DNA from: Jimgerdemannia flammicorona
Taxonomy: Eukaryota; Mucoromycota; Endogonomycetes; Endogonales; Endogonaceae
DNA length: 10,198 nt
Assembly: GCA_003990745.1 (NCBI GenBank)
Contig: RBNI01007545.1
Span: forward strand, 1 to 10,198
Reading direction: 5' to 3'
Within the stretch, counting starts at the first letter, position 1; the number at the start of each line of letters is the position of its first letter. Below the pieces are notes generated by a model that had not been told where the DNA came from, made no database searches, and worked only from the letters and a program-made list of their open reading frames with translations. Both the position numbers and the translations under genes were made by a program. Positions 1 to 8,254 of the stretch are shown in pieces.

Positions 1-1187
1 CACCCTCTCTCAATGAAAGACCACCTTGTCAAACACCATCTCCACCTGCCCACTACTCTGTTTACAGATCTCCTCTACCAGATAGTGATATTGCCCACTC
101 TAGAGATCCCAACCAATCCACCACCCAGTCAGTAGATCTCCCATCAAAGCCTTCTATCTCAATAACTTCTCCTGCATCTTTATTTGTTGCTCTCTCTCAA
201 AAACAAAGAGCCAATGCCCAGCCAAACCTACCCATACTGCTATAACCCACCCTACCATGAGCCACCCATTGCCAACACCTCCCACCAGTCTAGATTTCAA
301 ATCATTTCAGCGACCTCTCTCACTATCTGACCTCCTTTCTACACCCAGCTAGTCTCCTATAGCTATCCAAAAGTCCCCCAAAACCTCACATTCTCCCAGC
401 CAATGTTCTGGCATCTGCACAACACCCCCAGCATGTCCTACATTATAACACTCCTCACAATCCAGTTGGCTACCATCCACCAGATATCCAGCATGGAAAT
501 TCAACATAATATTCCTCTGCAGTATTTACCACCAAACTACTCAGAACTTGAGAGGAAGCCACCTCTGCACCTCAGTACTCCAGGACCAGATTCCTGCCCA
601 GTCCCACTCCTCACCAATCCCCACTGCCAACTCTTTGGCCAAAGATCCTGGCCAAGTCCCTGCTGATACTCCACTCTATCGCCAATGTCAAACTTAGCAA
701 GTAGAGTTCTCCCTAGAAGCCGTCAGTCCCATCTCTATATAGCAGGGCCCCACACCACCTCCCTCTTATTGCTACACCAGCACAGGCCTATCTAGTGTAC
801 TCCATCCACTACTTCCCACCAGAAGTCCTTATACCTCATCCATCAGCTTCCATTCAGACCCACCAGAGAGAGCAAGTCATCTGAGGACCCTCGAGGGGAG
901 AATCTCATCTCCCACACCTTCTGCATCAGCAGTACCCAACCTTCTCCTTGCAGCTCCACTGTCCTTCTCAACCACCAGGCTCACAGACAGTGTAGCTGCT
1001 TAGGAAAATCTACCAGACCTAGGCCTCCCCTAATCCCTGGCTCCACAAGAGTATCCCAACTGATCTGGGATCTTCTTTCTGTCCAAATCCAATCCCTAGC
1101 CAGTTTAATTAGCCTCTTCACCACCCAGGTCAGAAAGTCTAAGTAATATGACACATACCACAGCTTGGGGAACCAGTAAACATTCAA
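1..1187 (-). pseudogene. LINE ORF2 C-terminal region with zf-RVT-like Cys/His motif
   Basis: The conserved C-terminal part of ORF2 begins at about 1187 (NVYWFPKLWYV) and contains SQISWDTLVEPGIRGGLGLV, the W-D-x-L-x-x-P-x-x-x-GGLG signature seen after the RT of many LINEs. The frame runs on past a TGA at 978-980 with AWWLRR, and further stops near 805, 755, 746 and 547. A frame change near 480-530 leads to a zinc-binding pattern: two cysteines spaced by two residues at 448-459, an EH pair at 403-408 and a cysteine at 388-390, giving the H-x4-C ending typical of the zf-RVT family. After it, codons to base 1 still read as a Trp-rich helical tail with some stops, so the end of the protein is not in the window. 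Confidence 0.78.
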
Positions 1188-1627
1188 GATCTATACCCCC
1201 CCCACCAGGGAGATGTGATGACCTCCCCAACCTCTAAGAGCCTCTCCCCAAACAGCCACCCTCCTCTTCTACTATACCCATGGTAAGATCGACCCATATA
1301 CAGAGAGAAAGATACCAAGATACTGCACTACCTCTCCTGTGGGAACAATTGTTCCAATGATGTCCCCTCCTACTAGCCCATTCCTCAACACCATTGTCTC
1401 ACACTTATGCCAGTTGAGTTTCACCCCAGAGTATACCTCATATCATTCCACCATTTCCTTAAGTGCCTCTATATCCACCACCAATCCAAGTCCAACTATC
1501 ATATCATCTGCAAAGGCCCCCACCTTTCACACTATACCATACACAGAGAGCCCAGCCATCTTCTTATGGATCTATCCATCAAAGGTTCCAGTGAAAGAGC
1601 ATAAAGAATAGGAGACAGCGGGTCTCC
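1188..1627 (-). pseudogene. LINE ORF2, RT motif B to thumb with FADD active site
   Basis: This is the continuation of the reverse transcriptase. Motif B resumes after the stop as GDPLSPILYALSLEPLMD, then a single-base-type frameshift near 1571-1573 moves the reading into the frame that contains GAFADDMIVG. The two catalytic aspartates of the FADD box (motif C) are encoded at 1503-1508, within 1503-1514. Downstream come SGVKLNWHK and QYLGI, the usual post-palm signatures, then a helical stretch ending SLVGGV. There are stops at about 1536 (TGA), 1440 (TGA), a TAG pair near 1280 and a TAG near 1193. The frame after 1570 is the same as that of the C-terminal region, so apart from these nonsense codons this section is contiguous. 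Confidence 0.9.
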
Positions 1628-2790
1628 TTAGGAAACTCCTCTTCCCAAGAGAAATGCCAAACCTCTGTGACCATTGCACATTAGTGCTGCCCTACTGCCC
1701 TCCAAAAACTTCAACATAGAAGCCCTAAACTGTTGTAGAACACCAATTCTATCCAGCACCTTACCCAGCCATACCTGCCAAACATGGTCATAGGCCTTCT
1801 CCTGGTCCAGAAATACCAGTCTACCATCCAGTCTACAAGCCTGGGCCCCTTCTATGATGCCATGCACCCAGGCAGTCCCATCTCTGATAAGTCTTCCTCC
1901 TACAAAGCCCCACTGCTCCTCACCCAGCATCTGTTGAGCAATCTTCTGTGGCCTTACAATAATCACCTTAGTCACCAACTTTCTGTCCATATCTAGAAGC
2001 ATGATTGGCCTCCAGTTCTTCCAGTCCTCCCACCTATCCTTGTCTTTATACAATAAGGCTACCAGCCCCAAGTCCTGCTCACCAACCCACTTGCCATTTA
2101 GAAGAACATGATCACAGAGGGCAGCTATTTCTCCTAACACTTCAGGGATCTTTGCCATCTTCTTCCAGAAGTCCCAAGGTAACCCATCCTCCCCAGGTGC
2201 CATCTCAATCTTAGTTGCTGCAAGGACCCCCTGGATCTCCTCCTCTTGGACTGGCAAGATCAGGTCACCTAGTCTCTCCACCTGTGGTGGCTCCCACTCC
2301 TCCAGGGCATCATCAATTGCCTCTTCCTCCACACCCCCTTCTTTCTTACTCCACAGACCCTGCCAACTCTCCTTCAAAACCCCCAAGATCTGTTGTGTGT
2401 CATGTACCATATTCCCTTCAGTATCCAAGACTCCATCCCATTGATGTTGTATCCTCCTAGCTTTGAGGAGTCTAGACAAGTACCTAGTAGACCACTCCCC
2501 CTCTTCTAGCTTCTGCCACTATAACCTGGCAGCCATCCCTCACATATGAATCTCTTCCTCCTCTCTCAACACCTGTTACAGTTCCACTACCTCCAGTTTC
2601 ACCCACTCTAACTTCCAATCATCCATCTCAACAGAAGAAAGCAAGTCTGCCCATTCCATCTGCAATCTCATCAGCCTATTTGAAGCACACCATATGCACT
2701 TCCTCCTCTGTCTCCCAGCCTCTCTACCAGCTCCACCCCAATAAACCCTTGTAGCCTCCTTCAACCTCATCCACAGACAAACTCTCATGC
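1628..2790 (-). pseudogene. LINE ORF2, linker and reverse transcriptase fingers/palm (first part)
   Basis: This segment joins the endonuclease to the reverse transcriptase that copies the element RNA at the nicked target. The linker (about 2790-2480) includes KLEEGEWSTRYLSRLLKARR, a typical LINE stretch before the RT, and has three in-frame stops at about 2573, 2530 and 2508. The RT part is open from 2479 to 1631. In that 283-codon stretch I see APGEDGLP (residues 94-101), NWRPIMLLD (155-163), QWGFVGGRLIRD (189-200) and palm motif A FLDQEKAYDHV (223-233) with its catalytic aspartate. It ends GVS, then TAA at 1628-1630, then GDPLSP: the stop falls on the conserved glutamine of RT motif B. The frame differs from that of the endonuclease, so a frameshift lies near 2790-2820. 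Confidence 0.93.
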
Positions 2791-2927
2791 CTTCAGATAG
2801 GAACCTTCACCTGTACCTCCTCTACCCATGAGTCCCACAACCCCTTCTCAGCCAGCAGGGAGGAGTTAAGACACCAATGTCCAGGTCCATCTCTACTCCC
2901 CCCAAACTGTTCCTGCCCCAACAGTCC

Positions 2928-3656
2928 CTAGTGATCAGACCATGGGCACCACTCCACCTCCAAAGACTTCCAAACATCAGCACCCCAACATTCAGCTGTC
3001 AGTATCCAGTCAATCCTCATACCCAAGCCATTCACCCAATGTGTATAGACCCTGGTGTCACCCCACCATGTTCTGCCCATATCTCCCAAGGAACTAAGAT
3101 TCTCTACCTCCTCCCATGCCTCCAGGCCACCACTCCTCCCATCCACATTCCTCCCTCCATCAGTTCTATCTAAATATGGATCCCGAACTATATTAAAATC
3201 ACCACCCAGAATATCAACTCCTTCCTCCAAGAGAATACCCTCCTCTAGTAGCTCCCCAATCCATATAATCCTCTCTCCCCTAACTGCAGAGCAGTAATAG
3301 GAGCCAACCCTCACCAATTCCCACCCTGGCTAAATCCAATCTCTCCAGACCAATCGATCACCCCAGTTCCTGATTCCCTCCAGGTCTCCTCTACCCTTCT
3401 TCATCAGAATCGCCACTTTGCCAAACCAAGTAGTAGCCCCACCCCATTCTCTAGTCCACTCCACCTGATCATCCTCATCCTCACACCATACATCCTACAG
3501 TAAAAAGAGATCAGCCTCCAATCTCTTGAGCCAAGTAAAAATGTTCTTATGCTGCCCAGAACCCCTTAACCTATTCATATTTAAAGAGAAAATGTTGATT
3601 GTACTGTTTATAAGAAATAATGTTATATATTGCTCACATCCTCTACAAATCCACAT
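2928..3656 (-). pseudogene. LINE ORF2, APE-type endonuclease domain
   Basis: This is the N-terminal domain of ORF2, which nicks target DNA to prime reverse transcription. A possible start ATG lies at 3654-3656, 28 bases after the ORF1 stop. Motifs in order are the N-terminal SLNMNRLRG strand (asparagine that helps bind metal), ADLFLL followed by a stop where the family has the catalytic-region glutamine, the core GGDFNIVRDPYLDR with the GDFN signature, then MRIDWIL and finally WSDH, the catalytic Asp-His pair. The frame is continuous through the domain but holds TAG at 3495-3497, TAG at 3330-3332 and TAG at 2928-2930 directly after SDH. Homology continues past the last stop (PGHWCLNSSLL), as in intact LINEs. 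The domain identity is secure; the exact start codon is not. Confidence 0.9.
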
Positions 3657-3684
3657 TCAACTCCTCCTGTGTCAAGTCTAAGTC

Positions 3685-5570
3685 TCATTCTGCCACTAGT
3701 TCTTTTTTCTCAGCTTTCTGTGTCTCCAACCCTCCCAGAAGTTCAGCCATCACCCCATCCTCTCTCTCCTCAAAGTCCCCATAATACTCTAGACAGGCCT
3801 CCTGCCAGAGCTGCAAACCATGATGCTCTGCCCAACAGTAGGCAGCTCGCTCACCAGCAACAACTGCCAACTCCTCCTCTCTCATCTTATCAACCTCATA
3901 TCCCTTCTCCTCTATAAAAATCACTAGAATCTCCACCTTTAGTACCTCCACCACTCTATCGCCATATAGGATCCACACCCAATGCTCCTCAGGCATCACA
4001 TGCAGGTCCATCTCTCCCAACTCCTCAGCCATGAGGTTATCCATCACCTTACTCATCCACAGCAGGTTCCCTACCTCCTTTTCTCCCAGAGTCCCTGGCC
4101 ACCCTGTATCCAACATTGTGGTATCAGCTCCCATACTGGCAGCCTCATCCCACTCCTCCTCAGGGACATCCATCTGCTTGTCCTTGCTAACTGCTACTAC
4201 CTGGCCCCCTTTCACCACATCAGGGACCCCAAAGTGCACTTGCTGGGCTCCCTACATCAGCACATCCTCATTTGCCCTTTACTTCACAGCCAGGCCCCTC
4301 TTAACAAGAGGGGGGGGGGTGGCATCCAAATCTTGCTTCCAGACTTCAAATGTACCATCTGTATAGAGGTCCTTGCTCAGTACCTTCTCAGCTCCTTCCT
4401 TGTTTACCTCCATTACCCCTTCTCCTTTACTAGCTCAGATACTAGCTTCGATGCCCCCAGATACCTCAGCCTCATCTACCATCTTCTTCATCCATTCTTT
4501 CATATTTGCCAATAGCTCTCTCTGCCTCCTGCACCCCTGGGCCCACTCCCACTGCCTCTTGTCAGTGTGAATATACTTCTCATCTACAATCTCCAGATGT
4601 GTTAACTCCTCAAATACTCTCCAGGCCTTTGCCCTCCTCTCAACTGCACCACTCAACTCCTCCAGAGCCTCCAACAAGTCCTCCTCCTCCTCTTCACTCC
4701 CTTTCACCCTCAACACCTTATAGACCTACATTAGCACCAAGAGCCAGTCAATCACCTTTCCAGTGGCCTCCTTCCCTGCCAGCTGAATTCTGATATCAAC
4801 ATCACCTGTTCTGAATATGGTCCTCTCCTATATCTGGAAGCCAATGTCCACTATGTCACCATACTCAACCATCACCTCCTCCACTCTCCTCCTAGTCTCC
4901 TCCTTTATCACCATCAGCACCACCCCCCTCACTAGAAGCTGCACCACTCTGGGGTCCCACCTCAAGCACCACACTATAGGGACTACCACTTCCCCAACCA
5001 CTACTCCAGTCTTCAGGGCCTCATCCAGTGAGCCTGTCTCCTCAAAGCCCACCTCAACCCCCTCCAGACCCTTCAGGAACTTCACTGAGGCTGTCTCAGC
5101 CACCTGCTTTGAAATAAGCCCCAGGACCATCCTCACCGTTACCACCAAGCCTCAAAAGCACAAGGTACCTATAAACTCCAAGATCGACTTCTTGAGCAAT
5201 GGGGCCACCACCAGCTCTGTTATACTATCCACCAGGTCCCCCTTCCACATTGGGACCCCCTGTCTCACTGGCCATCAGCCATTATATCTCTTTTTTTTTC
5301 CTGATCCCCCATCATACTTCCATCAACAGTCATATCCCCAGCCACAGCCCCTTCAGCCCCTATGCTCCCATCTCCCCCCTGAGGGCCACTCCCCCTCCTG
5401 ACACTAGCCTTGCCCTTCCCCTCAGCAGTGCCAGCCCTGGTTCCAATAGGCCATCTACTTGCCTTTACCTTGTTGGCAAAGCTGGAGGGACCAGGCCTTC
5501 CCCCAGATCCACCAGACACTGGTCTACCTCCTGAGCCCTTGCCACCCTTCGACCCTCCAAAGGCCCCCAT
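3685..5570 (-). pseudogene. LINE ORF1 (Gag-like RNA-binding protein), broken
   Basis: This is the first ORF of the LINE, expected to bind the element RNA and form the ribonucleoprotein particle. From about 5270 down to the TGA at 3685-3687 one frame is kept, with a few internal stops (one near 5155, others at about 4720-4750 and 4260-4435). The N-terminal part, starting at a plausible ATG at 5568-5570, is Gly/Ser-rich and contains a SFANKVK stretch like that near the start of many LINE ORF1 proteins. It lies in another frame; the shift fits a slip in the A9 run (T9 on plus, 5291-5299). The segment about 5000-4800 looks RRM-like (LLVRGVVLMV strand, an amphipathic helix ending in EEVMVEYGDIVDI). 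The C-terminal third is strongly acidic and helical. I found no CCHC zinc knuckle, which many ORF1 proteins carry. Assignment rests mainly on position upstream of ORF2 in the same orientation. Confidence 0.72.
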
Positions 5571-5683
5571 CTCAGGCCATAACCCCTTCCTACATACTGC
5601 CAGCTGAAAGCCCCAGGTCCATCTGACCCAGCACACCCATCAGAACTCTTGCTCAATGATATTGTAATAATACCTTTTCTCCG

Positions 5684-6004
5684 AGTTGTATCAAAAACCA
5701 TTGCTTGAAGTTTGTGTAACATGAATTGTATAGGAGAAAGGTGTGGGGATGGAGTCTAAGACTGGCTTTGTTTGCATAAATAAATTTACTGCAAAGTTGT
5801 ATCAAAAACTGGCTTGAGTAAGGTGGCTTTCTCTTTAGATAGCAGAAACTTGGGCTCTTTAGACTTATCTGGCAAGTGAACTAAAATGTAGTGACTTATT
5901 CCTTAAGTAGCAGATTACTCAAATGGTAGTGAAGTTCTTTCTTGAACTTAGTAGATTTCTCTTTAGGCTTATCTGGCAAGTAAACCAAGACTTTGTATCA
6001 AAAA
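5684..6004. repeat. Cluster of short dispersed direct repeats
   Basis: Several short words recur here on the plus strand. AGTTGTATCAAAAAC is at 5684-5698 and 5795-5809, with a shorter version (TTGTATCAAAAA) at 5993-6004. A 21-bp word beginning CTTATCTGGCAAGT is at 5864-5884 and 5968-5988 with two mismatches. TTCTCTTTAG is at 5829-5838 and 5957-5966. The offsets (111, 196, 104 and 128 bp) are not equal, so this is not a clean tandem array; a duplication followed by an indel of about 24 bp explains the last two pairs. Composition is AT-richer than the LINE to the left, so the LINE boundary probably lies just before 5684. No gene is recognised. Confidence 0.6.
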
Positions 6005-6420
6005 GTAGACTAGAGTGGAAAAGGAGACCAATGCTCACAATCTCCTAACTGTAAGAGGGTTGTTTTTTAGGGTAACCGTTACGTAGTTCTGGAAGGGTTT
6101 TCTGGAAGTTCTAGATATTCTGGAAGACCGTTTTCTTATGGTCAAGATCAATTTCATATGGAGTACATCCTCTATGCTTATTGATTTCAAGATCGGGTTG
6201 ATGTCTCAACCAAAGTCCTTTCAATGGACTAGTTCTGGATATTCAGGATTTTCCGTATTTCAGGAAGTTCAAGAAACTAAGGCCAGCTTAGTTGAATTGG
6301 CATATCGCTGCAGACAATACCCAATTAGGAAATTTCGTGGCAGGGTTAGGAGTAGGACCTAACAGGGAGCGGATTTACTTAAGAGTGGTTGGTGGGTTAT
6401 TAAATAGGTTTATTTGCTAT
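6005..6420. other. Unassigned intergenic stretch
   Basis: I recognise no gene here. A 74-codon open frame on the plus strand (6138-6362) has no motif that I know and no clear promoter, so I do not call it a gene. The stretch holds three copies of TTCTGGAAG at 6087-6095, 6100-6108 and 6118-6126; each contains TTC-NN-GAA, the dimer unit of a heat-shock element. A partial fourth copy (TTCTGGATATTC) follows near 6233. The rest is unique, moderately AT-rich sequence. Confidence 0.4.
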
Positions 6421-6720
6421 TCATGATATTACTATACTAGAAGTAGTTGTGTGGGGAATATTGGGGAAGTGTTCAGGAATGTTCTTGTGTGTTTTTGAGT
6501 CTGAGATTCTGAGGTCTGAGGGGGGGTATTTATACTAGTGAGGGGCTATCTAGACTATACTAAATATGGGTGTAGCACTAAGTACTTTGCTGAGTCGGAA
6601 TGCAGTCACATAGTACAAATGTGATCTAACATGTCAAGAGATTATCTGACTGCTGAGTCAGTTCACAGTCATGTTGTACAAGGCTAATCTAACTATACTA
6701 TGACTGCTAGACTATTTATG
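6421..6720 (-). promoter_or_regulatory. LTR-like or promoter-like region with TATAAATA
   Basis: Read on the minus strand this stretch has the layout of a fungal retroelement U3/R region: enhancer-like repeats first (6693-6589), then TATAAATA at 6527-6534, then a C- and A-rich leader without early ATG codons. A perfect nTTCnnGAAnnTTCn heat-shock-type element is at 6471-6485. The word ACTATACTA occurs three times on the plus strand (6431-6439, 6554-6562, 6692-6700). I could not find convincing TG...CA ends with a matching target duplication, nor a second copy of the region in the window, so a solo LTR is only a hypothesis. It lies directly downstream of the orphan reading frame that ends at 6723. 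Confidence 0.4.
6589..6682 (+). repeat. Two copies of a 31-bp motif (plus orientation)
   Basis: Two 31-bp copies are at 6589-6619 and 6652-6682, with similarity extending to 42 bp in each (6589-6630 and 6652-6693, both ending ATCTAAC). The pattern is GCTGAGTC, seven variable bases, AGTCA plus two bases, four variable bases, then ACAAA or ACAAG. The start-to-start distance is 63 bp, close to twice the 31-bp period of the matching tandem pair at 7934-7995, which is on the opposite strand. The second copy contains TGAGTCA (6654-6660), an AP-1/Gcn4-type site. Confidence 0.7.
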
Positions 6721-6722
6721 GT

Positions 6723-7820
6723 TTAGGCACTGTCTGGATAGTCTTCGATGACATCACCATCGATGACATCATCTCTGATGAAGTAGTCATCTAGGAAGAG
6801 TGGTTCGCGGATTACTTCTCCTTGTTCGCTGAGGTAATAATACATTGGGACTTCGTCTCCATCCCACAGAATAGCATCATCTGTCTCATATGCTGGATAA
6901 GGTGTTGGGGGGCGAAGAAGTGGTGCATCGTCTTCGTTTTCATTGGATTCGCTGTCTGCGTACCTTCTGTAGGTTACAGCACTATGAGTCATGGGGTTGT
7001 AGTATGCTGGCAGCTGTGGTTCATGTCGTTCGTACTCGGGTAGTGGAGTGGTTGGTTCGATCTCGAGAGTTGTCTGAAGGTACAGGTTGTGTTCTCCGGT
7101 CTCTTCATTGTAGTTGAAGTAATCGGGGGTGAATGTAGGTTGGTATTCGTGCCAGTGGTCATTGTCCCAATAAGTCTCGTATGTGGTTATGAACTGTTGT
7201 AAGTTTATCGGCAGAGTTGGTGGTGTGATCAGAGTTGGAAGAGATCCTTGGCTTGAGGTCATGTCTGCATCAGAAGGATCATTGTCTTCTGCTTTGTCTT
7301 TGTCGAAGTTGATTATATCGTAGATGTCCTTCATGGCGTATCCAACTTGGGGCATTTGCAGGATGTGGTCATCAGGGTGCGGGAAGGTTCTGTCTGTGGT
7401 TTCAACATACTCAAGATACTTGTGGTTGAGTTCTTGTATCATGTCGTCGATTTGGCTGTAGGACAGGGTAGCAACCATTTCGCTGGTAGTGACTCGGAGG
7501 CGGGGAATAAAGGTGCTGTATTCGTAGAAGAGTTCTCGGTATTTGCGGGTGATGAGTTTCTGGTGTTGAGACATCTGGGTAATGTCTGTATCATGGTGGT
7601 GTTCAACCATGTCTTCCAGGAGGCAGCTGATCTGGTAGTAGCTTGAGATTTGCCAAATCCGGTGGGCCTCGTTAAGCATGTTCAGGGCATTCCATCAGGC
7701 TTCCATGAAGTAGAGAGGTGCTTGGCTGTAGATATTCATGAGGGGCAGAGGGGGTGTGGCTCAGTTGACAATGGCATTCCAAATGTCAGCACGGATGTGG
7801 TTGTAGATCTCGGTGGTCAT
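6723..7820 (-). pseudogene. Unrecognised acidic protein of about 365 codons, two early TGA stops
   Basis: I do not recognise this protein. An ATG at 7818-7820, 68 bases below a TATA box, opens a frame that runs to 6723 except for TGA at 7761-7763 (codon 20) and TGA at 7695-7697 (codon 42). From the TTG/ATG region near 7679 onward 318 codons are open. The first half is polar and helical (YYQISCLLEDMVEHHHD, ITRKYRELFYEYSTF). The second half is strongly acidic and rich in Pro, Tyr and Thr, ending EDYPDSA, with no Cys cluster, signal peptide or membrane segment. The long open frame shows that it was coding recently. I found no canonical intron that would remove both TGA codons and keep the frame. 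It could be a retroelement Gag-like or accessory ORF, or a host orphan gene; nothing in the sequence decides. Confidence 0.6.
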
Positions 7821-7887
7821 GTTTGTGTATTTGGAAGTTGTGGTTGTTATTGTTTTGGTTCTTCATTTCGACACATCTTGGGCTGGG

Positions 7888-7894
7888 TATATAT
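7888..7894 (-). promoter_or_regulatory. TATA box upstream of the orphan frame
   Basis: The minus strand reads ATATATA inside GCATATATACCC, 68 bases upstream of the ATG at 7820, followed by an A- and C-rich leader (AACAATAACAACCACAAC) and a fungal-like start context (A at -3). The distance is typical for a host or fungal promoter and too short for a complete LTR R-U5 plus leader. Confidence 0.55.
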
Positions 7895-7933
7895 GCATTT
7901 GTTCTGGATTGGTAAGATTCCATTTGTGTGAAT

Positions 7934-7995
7934 CTTGTGTTCTGTGACTTGGTATTGACTCAGCTTTGTGTGCTGTGACTTCTGTTTGACTCAGC
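7934..7995 (-). repeat. Tandem pair of the 31-bp motif (minus orientation), AP-1/Gcn4-like sites
   Basis: Two adjacent 31-bp copies (7995-7965 and 7964-7934 on the minus strand) follow the same pattern as those at 6589-6682: GCTGAGTC, N7, AGTCACA, N4, ACAAA or ACAAG. Each holds TGACTCA (plus strand 7956-7962 and 7987-7993), the core bound by AP-1/Gcn4-type bZIP factors. They lie 40-100 bases upstream of the TATA box at 7888, so they are well placed as an upstream activating array for the orphan frame. Confidence 0.7.
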
Positions 7996-8254
7996 TTCGT
8001 GATCTTGCAGGTGATTTCCAGATTTGTTCAGAGATCGCGTGTGATTTCTGTGGCTTAGAGGTTGTGCGCTTACAACTCTCTCCTTCTTAGCTTTCGATGT
8101 CCTCATCGGGGCCTTCTAATTTTGTTCTGTCTTGCTGAGTTCTTGATTAGGTTCGTGATAATTATAGTGTTTGAGTGAGTAGTATATGTATGTAGTATAC
8201 TGATAGGTGTTGGAGTATTCGGATTTCAGTTGTTCAAGGAATCATATTCCTGAA
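7996..8254. other. Unassigned spacer with a hairpin at 8234-8255
   Basis: I see no reading frame or known element here. The right end holds an imperfect inverted repeat, TTCAAGGAAT and ATTCCTGAA separated by CAT (8234-8255), with one base missing in one arm, immediately next to the end of the Ty3/gypsy homology. A CTGAGTTC word near 8136 is a weak, incomplete relative of the 31-bp motif. If the 31-bp motif marks an element end, a boundary with the gypsy fragment should fall in this stretch, but I could not locate one. Confidence 0.4.

Larger units (their letters stand above)
1..5680 (-). mobile_element. Degenerate LINE (non-LTR retrotransposon), 3' part beyond left edge
   Basis: A single minus-strand non-LTR retrotransposon fills the left half of the window. 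In element order it carries ORF1, then ORF2 with APE-type endonuclease, linker, reverse transcriptase, C-terminal region and a Cys/His knuckle. All of these are seen as translated family motifs in the expected order. Coding homology still continues at base 1, so the 3' UTR and tail are outside the window. The 5' end is not sharply defined. I place it near 5640-5685, because a 15-bp sequence that starts at 5684 recurs at 5795, which suggests that flanking DNA begins there. More than ten in-frame stops and at least four frame changes make it a dead copy. The coding strand is rich in G and A and poor in C. Confidence 0.93.

Noticed and set aside
403..5607. Many plus-strand open frames (Pro/Ser/Thr-rich) across the left half
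   Set aside because: They are antisense shadows of the G/A-rich LINE coding strand; none has a recognisable motif.
6138..6362. 74-codon plus-strand gene
   Set aside because: There is no known motif, no convincing promoter or codon pattern, and this length is expected by chance.
6440..6700. A solo LTR bounded by ACTATACTA duplications or by TGT...ACA ends (for example 6449-6680)
   Set aside because: The candidate ends and candidate target duplications do not agree with each other, ACTATACTA also occurs inside at 6554, and there is no second copy in the window.
7695..7770. An intron that removes the two TGA codons of the orphan frame
   Set aside because: The available GT and AG positions are non-canonical (GTCAAC, GTGCTG; AACGAG), no branch point is well placed, and the best short candidate of 44 bases shifts the frame.
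6723..7820. TGA read as tryptophan (alternative genetic code)
   Set aside because: The LINE also has TAA and TAG stops at known glutamine positions, and decay by C-to-T change explains all three codons more simply.
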